From the NCBI GenBank assembly GCA_013298595.1, contig JAAFIG010000002.1:204781-268780 (forward strand): a DNA stretch of 64,000 nt, given 5' to 3'. The translations under genes and the position numbers were made by a program. Positions within the stretch are counted from its first letter, which is position 1. Every line of letters begins with the position of its first letter. Shown here one piece after another: positions 16,698-25,220 of the stretch. The DNA comes from Deinococcales bacterium (GTDB lineage: Bacteria > Deinococcota > Deinococci > Deinococcales > JAAFIG01). The notes below the pieces were generated by a model. That model saw only the letters and a program-made list of their open reading frames with translations. It was not told the origin of the DNA and did no database searches.

Positions 16698-17957
16698 CTA
16701 AATGATAATACGTTTCCTCAGGGATTCACTGCGTTTTGCGCGTTTTATCAGGTACATGCGTATACCTGTGATCGCCAGAAAGAGTGGTATTAATCCGAAT
16801 GCAAACCAAATGAGTCTTGCCCACCACGGTACGGCTATTCCAGCATGAATTGGGTAGAACCAATTTTCATACACGTTTGAACCAAATACTGCTAAACGAG
16901 TCTCGTTTTTGTCCAGCACTTTCCCAGAATACTGATCTATTGTTACACCATACTGACCAGGAAATTCACTAAATTGATACGGGTCTAAACCTTTGCTACC
17001 CCAAACGGTAATGGTTTGTTCTCGAGCGACTTTTTCGGCTTCTTCGTCTTTAAATTTGATATTTAAATCTGGTGTGCCTAAATTAATGATTCTTGAACCA
17101 ACAGGAAGTTCTTTGATTGCAATTTCTTGTAGTCTTGCCATTGAAATTTGGTCTTTGCTGGTTTTGTTTTTTGTCTCAGATTTTAGGTTTTCTGGTGCGG
17201 GTTGGACACTGGCAAAAGTGATGCCGTACCATGCTTTTTGGATCAGTGGACGAAATGGTTCGTAGAAATTCATGGCGGTTAAACCCCACATAGCAAGGAA
17301 TGGCAAGGCAGTAAAACCAAGTATTTTATGCCAGTCGTACTGACGAATGTATACTGAGCCAGTGCGTCTTAATTTAAAACTGTATGCTATTTTCTTGAGT
17401 CCAGGAAACCATAATACTGCGCCACTGAGAACCATAATACTGAGTGTCAATGCCACAATTTTAAGTACCAAGTCGGCTAGGGTTTCACCAATCCATTTTT
17501 GTAGCCATTCTGGTATCCATTGAGGAAAAGTCAATTTGACATCGCCTAAAAATAAGGCTGTGTGTAATTTTGCAAAGAATCCCATGAATGTAGCCGTGTC
17601 GCTTTTAACACCATTAATCAGCCCTGTACCAGGGTCTACGTAAACAGTTTTCTGGTTATCAAAACCCACGCTGGCATGGTACGGCGCATTTTCGGCAGCG
17701 CGAATAATCTCGTAAACAGGTTCTGTTGGGTAAGCTTTTTTGATGATTGCGGCGGCTTCGGCAAACGAAATGGTTTTTCCTTCGGTCACTTTATAGTATT
17801 TTTCATCAAGCATTTGGTCTATTTCTTGATGAAAAAGCGCAATAGAACCCGAAGTGGTAGTGACCAATAAAAGCATACCTAAAGTCAGTGTAGCCCACAA
17901 ATGAATACGTTGTAGCCAAACTCGAGGGCGAAATTTGAAACTTGGTTTTGTGTTCAT
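16698..17957 (-). CDS. PepSY-associated transmembrane protein (PiuB-like, probable ferric reductase)
   Basis: This 419-residue protein has four membrane helices (near 18-40, 165-190, 210-235, 385-405) and PepSY-type extracytoplasmic domains. Conserved histidines occur at HLWATLTLG, FHQEID, KLHTALFLGD, YDWHKILG and YPIHAGI. This family is iron-regulated and includes heme-binding membrane reductases, so ferric reduction is a reasonable inference. It is the last gene of a six-gene minus-strand operon with a flavodoxin. CTCGAG is scarce here (17020 and 17921 only), which may indicate later arrival than its neighbours. Confidence 0.85.
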   Translation of the reverse strand: MNTKPSFKFRPRVWLQRIHLWATLTLGMLLLVTTTSGSIALFHQEIDQMLDEKYYKVTEGKTISFAEAAAIIKKAYPTEPVYEIIRAAENAPYHASVGFDNQKTVYVDPGTGLINGVKSDTATFMGFFAKLHTALFLGDVKLTFPQWIPEWLQKWIGETLADLVLKIVALTLSIMVLSGAVLWFPGLKKIAYSFKLRRTGSVYIRQYDWHKILGFTALPFLAMWGLTAMNFYEPFRPLIQKAWYGITFASVQPAPENLKSETKNKTSKDQISMARLQEIAIKELPVGSRIINLGTPDLNIKFKDEEAEKVAREQTITVWGSKGLDPYQFSEFPGQYGVTIDQYSGKVLDKNETRLAVFGSNVYENWFYPIHAGIAVPWWARLIWFAFGLIPLFLAITGIRMYLIKRAKRSESLRKRIII

Positions 17958-17966
17958 GATGTCTCC

Positions 17967-18323
17967 TTAATCAGTAATGGTGAAAATAATCATGACAAAG
18001 AGCATCATGATGGCGAGCGGTAAGTACGCAAATCGTTTTGGATGGCGAACTTGCCAAATTCTTCGTAAACTCGAGATAAGTGCGATGAAAGCAACAGTGT
18101 TGAATAGCAAACCTAACCAAGTAGGTGTGGTGGTGACTATGCCAATAAGTGGTAGTACAAATGGCAACACCACGTACTGCACGATGCAGCGAATGGCTGA
18201 TATCAGTAAGGCGAGGTTGAATCCACTTTTGATACTCGAGGTTTGCGGTGTTTTGAGTGGTCGAATAAAAAGTAATTGCTCGAGTAATGAATCAAGTTTT
18301 TGTTGCTGAACATTTGGGTTCAT
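17967..18323 (-). CDS. Small membrane protein of the PepSY/flavodoxin operon
   Basis: This 118-residue protein starts MNPNVQQQKLDSLLEQLLF and has about three hydrophobic helices (GFNLALLISAIRCIVQYVVL, LGLLFNTVAFIALI, YLPLAIMMLFVMIIFTI). I do not recognise a named family. The start at 18323 overlaps the stop of the preceding gene as ATGA, so a longer frame upstream is ruled out. Co-transcription with the PepSY protein suggests a role in iron reduction or its membrane complex; that is inference only. Confidence 0.7.
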   Translation of the reverse strand: MNPNVQQQKLDSLLEQLLFIRPLKTPQTSSIKSGFNLALLISAIRCIVQYVVLPFVLPLIGIVTTTPTWLGLLFNTVAFIALISSLRRIWQVRHPKRFAYLPLAIMMLFVMIIFTITD

Positions 18324-18694
18324 AGGTGGTTTCCTTGAGTGGTTTGTAAAACCCGAATCACCATTGCAATCGTAAAAAAACAAGCTAATGCTAAATGGGT
18401 CGAGCGTTGACGAGGAGAGTCTTCTTGGAGGTAAACCCAGACACTTGGTATTGTTGCTTGGGCAACAACGACATAAGCCAGTGTCTCGAGTGATTTTGGT
18501 AGTGTTTGCCATAACAACAGTACGCAAGTGCTTTGTATGCCAAGGATGATTTGCAAGCTGATCAAGCCAAGTTGCCAATTGTGGCTGGGTGCGTGGTTTT
18601 GCCAAGCTAAAATTAGAATCCAAACGGCTAGAACGAGCAAGTAAGTGATGCTTGAAAAGGCAATGAGTGTTAATGTCTGATGAATTAAACCCAT
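18320..18694 (-). CDS. Four-helix hypothetical membrane protein
   Basis: This 124-residue protein starting MGLIHQTLTLIAF has four hydrophobic helices. It has a periplasmic histidine-containing loop (QNHAPSHNWQLG) between helices one and two. I do not recognise the family. The ATG at 18694 follows the flavodoxin stop by 23 bases; the longer frame overlaps the flavodoxin gene. It is coupled to the next membrane gene by ATGA. Its place between flavodoxin and the PepSY protein makes it a candidate electron-transfer membrane component. Confidence 0.7.
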   Translation of the reverse strand: MGLIHQTLTLIAFSSITYLLVLAVWILILAWQNHAPSHNWQLGLISLQIILGIQSTCVLLLWQTLPKSLETLAYVVVAQATIPSVWVYLQEDSPRQRSTHLALACFFTIAMVIRVLQTTQGNHL

Positions 18695-18717
18695 AAGAAT
18701 TCCAATTGGGTAGCTGC

Positions 18718-19245
18718 TCAGGCGATGGCAAGGCATAACTCGAGTTCTTTGATTAATTGTGATGACCAAGCTTGTAAACGTGGTTCGGTGAGCTTAGCTT
18801 GGTTATCATCATCTAATGCCAAGCCAATAAATTGTTGACCTTTTACAGCTCGAGAATTGCTGAACTGATAACCTTCTGTACTGGTTTGTCCGACTAAAGT
18901 TGCACCACAGAAAGCAAAGTGTTCGGCGAGTATCCCAAGGGCATCTTGAAAAGTATCAGCATACGTTAATTGGTCGCCCATACCAAAAAAAGCTGCTTTT
19001 TTATGCCTCAAATCAAGCTTCTTGAGAGCCTCAATTTTTCCATGCCAATCATCTTGAATTTCCCCAACATACCAAGTGCTGCAACCAATCAAGAGTACAT
19101 TGTACTCGAGTAATTTTTCGATTTTGACCAAGGCAATATCGTGGTTTGTTACCAGCGCACCACTGTCTTTGAATAATTTCTCGAGTCTATCAGCGGCGGC
19201 TCGAGTGTTGCCATAAGTACTACCTGTGAAGATACCTATTTTCAT
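18718..19245 (-). CDS. Flavodoxin (long-chain)
   Basis: This 175-residue FMN electron carrier has the phosphate-binding loop TGSTYGNTRAAADRLE at the N-terminus, LIGCSTWYVGEIQDDW, FFGMGDQLTYADTFQDALG and GYQFSNSRAV. Its length is typical of long-chain flavodoxins, which replace ferredoxin under iron shortage. It sits in an iron-type operon with a nitroreductase homolog and a PepSY protein, so it may carry electrons for ferric reduction. A short CTTA-rich gap separates it from the gene upstream. Confidence 0.92.
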   Translation of the reverse strand: MKIGIFTGSTYGNTRAAADRLEKLFKDSGALVTNHDIALVKIEKLLEYNVLLIGCSTWYVGEIQDDWHGKIEALKKLDLRHKKAAFFGMGDQLTYADTFQDALGILAEHFAFCGATLVGQTSTEGYQFSNSRAVKGQQFIGLALDDDNQAKLTEPRLQAWSSQLIKELELCLAIA

Positions 19246-19276
19246 AACGCAATCACAAGACTTTTCATAAGACTCC

Positions 19277-19639
19277 TTAATTCACCAGCAGGCTCGAGTG
19301 GCTGATTTTTGGTACCAATAAAAACTCGTTGATTTGTGGTGCAGCTTCAAAAATTAAATCCAAGAATTCTTGCCAATCGGGGTTGCTAAAACCAAGGGCA
19401 GCCATGCCAATCCAAAGTTGAACGCCACTATGGGCGCGTTTTAAGGCATGAGCGCCATCTTTCATTTCGGCTTCAAGGTTTTTTTTGCTGGTCTCGAGAA
19501 AGGCTGCCAAGTTATTAAAATCAGGTATTGCCAGTGTCCAGCAACTGATTTGCCAATGCACAAAAACCGTGCCATGTTCGCATTGCGCCACAAAGCGGTA
19601 CTCGGAACGAGTAGCTATCGGACGAACAATCAGGCACAT
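19277..19639 (-). CDS. Hypothetical protein of the iron operon
   Basis: This 120-residue soluble protein starts MCLIVRPIATRSEYRFVAQCEHGTV after AAAGGAG at a good distance, which fixes the start at 19639. I do not recognise the family. It has a compact Cys-x-His-Gly (CEHG) motif followed by VFVHWQISCWTLAIPDF, suggesting a possible metal-binding site, then a helical C-terminal half. It starts 11 bases after the nitroreductase stop and precedes flavodoxin. Confidence 0.7.
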   Translation of the reverse strand: MCLIVRPIATRSEYRFVAQCEHGTVFVHWQISCWTLAIPDFNNLAAFLETSKKNLEAEMKDGAHALKRAHSGVQLWIGMAALGFSNPDWQEFLDLIFEAAPQINEFLLVPKISHSSLLVN

Positions 19640-19650
19640 AAATAACTCCT

Positions 19651-20223
19651 TTACTCGAGCCAACGGGTGTTACTGCTGGCAGGTTTTAGATTTTGATACA
19701 CACCTGCAATCGGGTAGCCAATATGTAAAAGTCCAACCAGTTCTTCGTTATTCTCGAGTTTGAAAATATCGGCGGTGCTTGGATGACGCACCAGATAACC
19801 ACTGCGCCACCAAATAGCTAATCCTCGTGCATGAGCCGCTAAGGTCAGGTTTTGAATAGCACAGCAAACAGCGGCGTAGTCTTCGCGTTGTGCCCGAATG
19901 TTTTGGCTGTTGGTGTACTGAACACTGACTGCTACTAAGGCGGGGGCTTGATGCAGCATTTTAGCGGTTTGGAGAGCGGCATTAGAGCCAGCGATACCTC
20001 GGGTCACATCATGGGCTATTCGGGTTAAACGGGTCCGCGTTATTTTTCCAGGAACACTAAATCGCCAAGGTTGTGCCAGTCTCGAGCAGGGTGCATGAAT
20101 TGCGAGTTCGAGTAATTCGCGTAGGGTATGTTCAGCGATTGGGGCGTTCTGGAAGCGTCTGGCGCTGCGCCATTCAAGAAGAGCGCAGTCTATGGGTTGG
20201 GAGGGGTTAGGAAGGATTTGCAT
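19651..20223 (-). CDS. Nitroreductase family flavoprotein
   Basis: This 190-residue FMN-binding oxidoreductase has RRSARRFQ-like start LEWRSARRFQNAPI, APCSRLAQPWRF (FMN contacts) and a C-terminal GLLHIGYPIAG. Members reduce flavins, quinones or nitro compounds with NAD(P)H. As first gene of the flavodoxin/PepSY operon it could supply reduced flavin, which is inferred. A good promoter and a perfect palindromic operator precede it. Confidence 0.85.
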   Translation of the reverse strand: MQILPNPSQPIDCALLEWRSARRFQNAPIAEHTLRELLELAIHAPCSRLAQPWRFSVPGKITRTRLTRIAHDVTRGIAGSNAALQTAKMLHQAPALVAVSVQYTNSQNIRAQREDYAAVCCAIQNLTLAAHARGLAIWWRSGYLVRHPSTADIFKLENNEELVGLLHIGYPIAGVYQNLKPASSNTRWLE

Positions 20224-20236
20224 ATTTTCTGAGTAT

Positions 20237-20255
20237 TCCGAGTGGTTAACTCGGA
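20237..20255 (-). promoter_or_regulatory. Palindromic operator of the nitroreductase-PepSY operon
   Basis: TCCGAGTTAACCACTCGGA on the minus strand has perfect 7-bp arms (TCCGAGT/ACTCGGA). It overlaps the predicted start of transcription (~20253) and nearly matches 12726-12744 in front of the FTR1 operon. Confidence 0.65.
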
Positions 20256-20259
20256 TTTA

Positions 20260-20288
20260 ATTTAAGCGAATAGCCCTAGGTTTGTCAA
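20260..20288 (-). promoter_or_regulatory. Promoter of the nitroreductase-PepSY operon
   Basis: On the minus strand TTGACA (20288-20283), a 17-nt spacer and TTAAAT (20265-20260). The resulting start falls inside the palindrome 20237-20255, an arrangement expected for repression. Confidence 0.7.
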
Positions 20289-20406
20289 GAGTTAAACCCA
20301 TTGCTTTGGTAAAGGCTTCAATAGGTATTCGACAGTCTTGTGACAAATACGCTAGGTGACTCAAAGCATACTTGTTTTGTGATTGTGTTTTTGTTTGGAA
20401 TAATCC

Positions 20407-21303
20407 ATGAATAAGGTACGAATTGCGACTCGAGGTAGTGCTTTAGCCTTATGGCAGGCACGTTTTGTGGCGGGTCAACTCGAGCAATTGGGTGCAGATT
20501 CCGAGTTGGTGATTATTGAAACCCAAGGCGATAAAATGCTGGCACCGTTTGCACAATTATCAGGTCAAGGATTTTTTACCAAAGCAGTACAAGATGCTTT
20601 ATTAGAAGCTCGAGCTGATGTTGCGGTGCATTCGTATAAGGATTTACCGTCTGCTCCTGTGCTTGGTTTGCAAATAGCCGCGATTCCTACTCGTGAGGAT
20701 GCTCGTGATGTGTTGCTGGCTTTGCCGCAGGCACTGGATTCAACACGTCCATTAGGTTTAAAAGCACAAGCAACAGTTGGCACAAGCGCTGTCCGTCGTC
20801 GAGCGCAAGTGGAACACCTTGACTCCAGTTTGTTGGTTCGAGAATTGCGTGGCAATGTGCCAACTCGAGTTGAGAAATTACGCAACGCTGAGTACGATGC
20901 AATTATTATCGCGGCGGCTGGTGTTCATCGGCTCGAGTTGGATTTAAGTGATTTTGCTGTACGTGTTCTCGAGCCAGATTTTTTTGTTCCTGCGCCTGCT
21001 CAGGGGGCTTTGGCGCTCGAGTGTCGTTCGGATGACACGTGGGTGTGTGGGTTACTGCAAAAACTCGAGTCGCCTCAAGCTCGGGTGACTGTTTCAGCGG
21101 AGCGTGGTTTGATGGCGCGGTTTGATGGTGGTTGCCAATTGGCTTTGGGGGCTTTGGCACAACTGGCAAGCGATGGCACGATCAGTTTGTTGGCTTGGTA
21201 TGGCGGGGGTATTTTTCAGGGTCGAGCTTCGAGTGCAAAAGCAGTCATCGAAAATGTTTATGCACAGATAGACCAAACCCTCTCAGTTGGGCGAAGATCA
21301 TGA
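20407..21303 (+). CDS. hemC: Hydroxymethylbilane synthase (porphobilinogen deaminase)
   Basis: This 298-residue enzyme polymerises four porphobilinogens. It begins VRIATRGSALALWQARFV, has VHSYKDLPS, the TSAVRRRAQ cofactor/substrate arginines, RGNVPTRVEKL and the dipyrromethane cysteine in FDGGCQLALGA. It opens the plus-strand heme operon hemC-D-B-E-A, every gene of which overlaps the next as ATGA. The upstream region has no unequivocal promoter. Confidence 0.95.
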   Translation: MNKVRIATRGSALALWQARFVAGQLEQLGADSELVIIETQGDKMLAPFAQLSGQGFFTKAVQDALLEARADVAVHSYKDLPSAPVLGLQIAAIPTREDARDVLLALPQALDSTRPLGLKAQATVGTSAVRRRAQVEHLDSSLLVRELRGNVPTRVEKLRNAEYDAIIIAAAGVHRLELDLSDFAVRVLEPDFFVPAPAQGALALECRSDDTWVCGLLQKLESPQARVTVSAERGLMARFDGGCQLALGALAQLASDGTISLLAWYGGGIFQGRASSAKAVIENVYAQIDQTLSVGRRS

Positions 21304-21971
21304 GAATCCTGCTGACACACCAGTTCGGGCGACTCGAGGGTTTAGAGGTGGCTTTGGAGGCTCGAGGGCATTTGCTGCAACACATCCCACTGATTCGTAC
21401 CGAGGTGCTTTGGGAAACTGATCTTGAACCCTTAAAGCACAGTGATTGCTGGGTTTTTACCAGTCGTTCAGCAATAGAAGCCTCTGAGCAACGCGGGGTT
21501 TTTACGTTACCAAGACCAAAAATCGCGGTGATTGGTCGGGCTTCGGCAAGAGTACTGGAAGGCTTGGGGATTCAAGCAACAATAATCGGTGTGGAAGAAA
21601 CCGCTTTGGGTTTAGCCAAAGCCTTACTCGAGTTACCCCAAACCACTGTTTTTGCTTGGGTGCGAGGCACATTGAGTTTGCCTGATTTACAACACGAACT
21701 TGTGAAGCAGCACCGCCGAGTACACAGTGTGGTGATGTATCACACTGTCAGTTTGGAATTACCTGCCATGCAAACAGATGTGCTGGTGGTAAGCAGCCCC
21801 AGCGCCCTGCAAGCAATTTCGGACCAGTGTGCCAGCCAAGTGCAACTGATTGCGCTTGGCTCGAGTACAGCCGCTGCTATTGAAGCTCGAGGGTGGACTG
21901 CAATCGTGGCACTCGAGCCGACTGTTGCTGGCATTGTTGCAGCTTTAGAAAAAGTGAAAGGATTTTTATGA
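21300..21971 (+). CDS. hemD: Uroporphyrinogen-III synthase
   Basis: This 223-residue protein is divergent, as HemD always is. It begins MRILLTHQFGRLEGL and shows CWVFTSRSAIEA, AVIGRASARVLEGLG, and VVSSPSALQAI with a late ALGSSTAAAIEARG segment. It cyclises hydroxymethylbilane to uroporphyrinogen III. The start at 21300 overlaps the hemC stop as ATGA; frames extending further upstream run through hemC and are not used. Position between hemC and hemB supports the call strongly. Confidence 0.9.
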   Translation: MRILLTHQFGRLEGLEVALEARGHLLQHIPLIRTEVLWETDLEPLKHSDCWVFTSRSAIEASEQRGVFTLPRPKIAVIGRASARVLEGLGIQATIIGVEETALGLAKALLELPQTTVFAWVRGTLSLPDLQHELVKQHRRVHSVVMYHTVSLELPAMQTDVLVVSSPSALQAISDQCASQVQLIALGSSTAAAIEARGWTAIVALEPTVAGIVAALEKVKGFL

Positions 21972-22963
21972 CAAATATCATTCAGCGTCCGCGTCGGTTG
22001 CGAAGCAGTTTTGTGCTGCGTGATGCCATTGCCGAAACTTGGTTGCGTCCTACCGATTTTATTGCACCATTTTTTGTTGTGGCGGGTGAAAATATTACTC
22101 AACCCATTCAAGCCTTACCGAATATCAATCGTTTCAGTGTGGATATGTGGTTAGGGCAACTCGAACGGGCTTTGAATTTAGGGGTGAAAACCGCGCTGAT
22201 TTTTGGGGTACTCGAGGCGCACGAAAAAGATGCAATGGCAACCTCGGCAACAAACCCAAACAGCCTAATGCCAACAGCGATTCGGGCTGCTCGAGCGGCG
22301 TTTGGTCAGGATATTACCCTAATTTCTGATGTCTGCTTATGTACCCATACCGATCATGGGCATTGTGGTTTATTACAACAAACTGCTCGAGGTACGATCA
22401 TAGATAATGACTCGAGTTTGACGCAATTGGCAGCCATGGCTTTAACCCACGCACAAGCAGGTGTGGATTTGGTTGCTCCTTCGGACATGATGGATGGACG
22501 AATTGGTTTTATTCGTCAGGCATTAGACTCGCATGGTTTTGCTGAGGTTGGTATTTTATCGTATGCCGTAAAATTCTCGAGTGCTTTTTATGGTCCTTTT
22601 CGAGAAGCGGCTGGCAGCAGCCCAAGTTTTTCGGATCGTGCGACGTATCAAATGGATTTTCGTAATGCCCGAGAGGCACTGCGTGAAATTGCTTTAGACA
22701 CCAGCGAAGGGGCAGATTTGTTGATGGTCAAACCTGCTTTGGCGTACTTAGATGTGATCGCTCGAGTGCGAAGTGCCACGGTTTTGCCCGTGGTGGCGTA
22801 CAACGTGTCTGGCGAGTACGCCATGCTCAAAGCGGCAGCGGCAATTGGCGCGTTAGACGAAGCCAGAGCTGTTCGTGAAACTTTAACGGGTATCAAACGG
22901 GCGGGTGCGGATTTAATTGTTTCTTATCATGCACTAGAAGCACTCGAGAAAGGTTGGTTATGA
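21968..22963 (+). CDS. hemB: Delta-aminolevulinic acid dehydratase (porphobilinogen synthase)
   Basis: This 331-residue enzyme condenses two ALA molecules. It has RPRRLR, DVCLCTHTDHGHCGLL (metal-site cysteines; the third, more C-terminal Cys of the zinc type is not seen in the same loop), the active-site lysine in SYAVKFSSAFYGPFREAAGS and the second lysine in LLMVKPALAYLDVI. The ATG at 21968 overlaps the hemD stop as ATGA. CTCGAG is frequent (7 copies in about 1 kb). Confidence 0.95.
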   Translation: MTNIIQRPRRLRSSFVLRDAIAETWLRPTDFIAPFFVVAGENITQPIQALPNINRFSVDMWLGQLERALNLGVKTALIFGVLEAHEKDAMATSATNPNSLMPTAIRAARAAFGQDITLISDVCLCTHTDHGHCGLLQQTARGTIIDNDSSLTQLAAMALTHAQAGVDLVAPSDMMDGRIGFIRQALDSHGFAEVGILSYAVKFSSAFYGPFREAAGSSPSFSDRATYQMDFRNAREALREIALDTSEGADLLMVKPALAYLDVIARVRSATVLPVVAYNVSGEYAMLKAAAAIGALDEARAVRETLTGIKRAGADLIVSYHALEALEKGWL

Positions 22964-23982
22964 GTTTATTTTTACGTGCCTTACATGGCGAAAATACCAG
23001 TACCGCTCCGATTTGGGTGATGCGCCAAGCAGGTCGGTATTTACCTGAGTACATGGCAATCAAAGCCAAATCCAGTTTTCTCGAGATGGTGCAAACCCCT
23101 GAGTTAGCGGCTGAAATTACGTTGCAACCGATCAATCGGTTTGCTTTGGATGCCGCGATTATTTTTTCGGACATCATGACCCCATTACCTGCAATGGGTA
23201 TAAACGTTGACTTTGCGCCAGGTCCAGTGGTGACTCCTGTTCGTAGTGTGCAAGCCATTACTGTTTTACGCATTCCACAAGCGGCTGAAATAGCACCATT
23301 TATGCAAAAAGCAATTGAGTTGGTCAGTGCTGAACTGATTCATAAAAACATTCCGTTGATTGGTTTTGCAGGCGCACCTTTAACCTTGGCTGCGTACTTG
23401 GTGCAAGGCAGTGGGAGCAAGGATTTCGAGGATTTTCGGGCTTGGTTGCGTTTAGAACCAAAATTGGCTCATTTACTGCTCGAGAAATTAACCGAAGTAA
23501 CAATTAGCTATCTGCAAATGCAAGTGGCAGCGGGTGCAAAAGCCATTCAATTGTTTGATTCTTGGGCAGGGTTGCATTCGGCAAGGATGTACCACGAATT
23601 TGCTTTCCCGTATAACCAACGTATTTTATCGGCATTACAGGGTTTGGTGCCACGAATTTACTTAGCGGTTGGCGCGAGTCATTTGTATTCGCAGATGAGT
23701 ACCTTGGCTTGCGAGGCGGTCAGTGTGGATTGGCGTACACCCCTGCAACAAGTGCGGTTGGCATTGCCACATAAAACGCTGCAAGGTAACCTCGACCCAG
23801 CCGCTTTACTTGGCACACCAAAAACAATGGCACTCGAGGCGCAACAAGTCTTAGAAGCTGGTTTGGGAGGAGCGCATATTTTCAATTTAGGTCATGGTAT
23901 TTTTCGCCAAACCAATCCCGATATGCTCAGCCGACTGATAGACCAAGTTCATGAATTTCAGCGCTTAGGAGATACGCCATGA
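22960..23982 (+). CDS. hemE: Uroporphyrinogen decarboxylase
   Basis: This 340-residue enzyme removes four carboxylates to give coproporphyrinogen III. It shows the signature [16 protein letters not shown] near the N-terminus, [38 protein letters not shown] and [16 protein letters not shown]. The start at 22960 overlaps the hemB stop as ATGA; an earlier in-frame ATG at 22954 lies inside hemB. Confidence 0.96.
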   Translation: MSLFLRALHGENTSTAPIWVMRQAGRYLPEYMAIKAKSSFLEMVQTPELAAEITLQPINRFALDAAIIFSDIMTPLPAMGINVDFAPGPVVTPVRSVQAITVLRIPQAAEIAPFMQKAIELVSAELIHKNIPLIGFAGAPLTLAAYLVQGSGSKDFEDFRAWLRLEPKLAHLLLEKLTEVTISYLQMQVAAGAKAIQLFDSWAGLHSARMYHEFAFPYNQRILSALQGLVPRIYLAVGASHLYSQMSTLACEAVSVDWRTPLQQVRLALPHKTLQGNLDPAALLGTPKTMALEAQQVLEAGLGGAHIFNLGHGIFRQTNPDMLSRLIDQVHEFQRLGDTP

Positions 23983-25220
23983 CGGCTGTATTGGCAGCTC
24001 CCACGCGGACTGGTTTAGATTACTGTGCAGCTTTTACAAAAACCCTGCAAGGTTTACACCAAGAAGGGCGTTATCGGGTGTTTACCGAACTCGAGCGACC
24101 CGCAGATCGTTTTCCCACAGCCTTATGGCACTCGAGTTCAGGGGTGCGTGAAGTGACGATTTGGTGTTCTAACGATTACCTCAATATGGGGCATCATCCG
24201 AAGGTACTGAAAGCCATGCAGCAAGCCATTACCGATGGTGCAACAGGGGCTGGGGGTACACGTAACATTGGTGGTAATCATCATTACCATGTGCAACTCG
24301 AGCAATTACTTGCTACGTTGCATCATAAAGAAGCTGCCTTGAGTTTTACGTCGGGTTGGGTTGCGAATCTTACGGCTTTAACAGTGATTGGTCAGGTGTT
24401 GCCCAATGCAATTATTTTATCCGATGCCGAAAATCATAATTCAATGATCGAAGGGATTAAACGCAGCGGTGCAAAACGCCTTATTTTTAAGCACAACGAT
24501 TTATTTGACCTCGAGCAGCATTTGCAAAGCATTCCATTTGACCAACCCAAAATGATTGCTTTTGAAAGCCTTTATTCAATGGATGGTGATATTGCCCCTA
24601 TCGCAGCAATTTGCGATTTAGCACAAAAATACAACGCACTGACTTACCTTGATGAAGTCCACGCGGTTGGATTGTACGGCGCACATGGTGGAGGACAAGC
24701 CCAAGCCCAAGGTGTAGAAGACCGTGTTGATCTGATTCAAGGCACTCTTGGTAAGGCTTTTGGTTTGCAAGGTGGTTATATTGCAGGTAAGGCGATTATG
24801 ATTGATGCGATTCGTAGTTTAGGAGCAGGGTTTATTTTTTCAACAGCCATGCCCCCAATAATTGCCGCAGGCGCGCTTGCCAGTATTCAACACTTAATGC
24901 ACTCGAGCTACGAGCGCACTTTGCAACAACACCAAGCAAGGTACTTAAAGCAATTGTTGCTCGAGGCAAATTTACCCGTCATGCCATCACCGAGCCATAT
25001 TGTGCCTGTACTGGTCGGTCATGCTGCCGTTTGCAAAAAAATCAGTGATGCGTTACTCGAGCAACATGGTATTTATGTGCAACCAATTAATTATCCTACT
25101 GTGGCAAAAGGCACGGAGCGTTTACGCTTTACCCCAAGCCCAAAGCACAGCACTGCCCAATTGCAAGCCTTGGTGATTGCTTTAAGACAAGTTTGGCAGC
25201 AATTTGGATTAGTCCTTTAA
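23979..25220 (+). CDS. hemA: 5-Aminolevulinate synthase (C4/Shemin pathway)
   Basis: This 413-residue PLP enzyme makes ALA from glycine and succinyl-CoA. Diagnostic stretches are [84 protein letters not shown] and the PLP lysine in [14 protein letters not shown]. These fit ALAS better than the related KBL or BioF enzymes, and the gene ends the heme operon. No glutamyl-tRNA reductase or hemL is in the window. ALAS is characteristic of Alphaproteobacteria and is sporadic elsewhere. Its 3' end overlaps convergent hemF by 12 bp. Confidence 0.93.
   Translation: MTAVLAAPTRTGLDYCAAFTKTLQGLHQEGRYRVFTELERPADRFPTALWHSSSGVREVTIWCSNDYLNMGHHPKVLKAMQQAITDGATGAGGTRNIGGNHHYHVQLEQLLATLHHKEAALSFTSGWVANLTALTVIGQVLPNAIILSDAENHNSMIEGIKRSGAKRLIFKHNDLFDLEQHLQSIPFDQPKMIAFESLYSMDGDIAPIAAICDLAQKYNALTYLDEVHAVGLYGAHGGGQAQAQGVEDRVDLIQGTLGKAFGLQGGYIAGKAIMIDAIRSLGAGFIFSTAMPPIIAAGALASIQHLMHSSYERTLQQHQARYLKQLLLEANLPVMPSPSHIVPVLVGHAAVCKKISDALLEQHGIYVQPINYPTVAKGTERLRFTPSPKHSTAQLQALVIALRQVWQQFGLVL

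Noticed and set aside
17967-18731. A 254-residue frame covering the small membrane protein
   Set aside because: Its first half runs out of frame through the 18320 gene; the real start at 18323 overlaps that gene's stop as ATGA.
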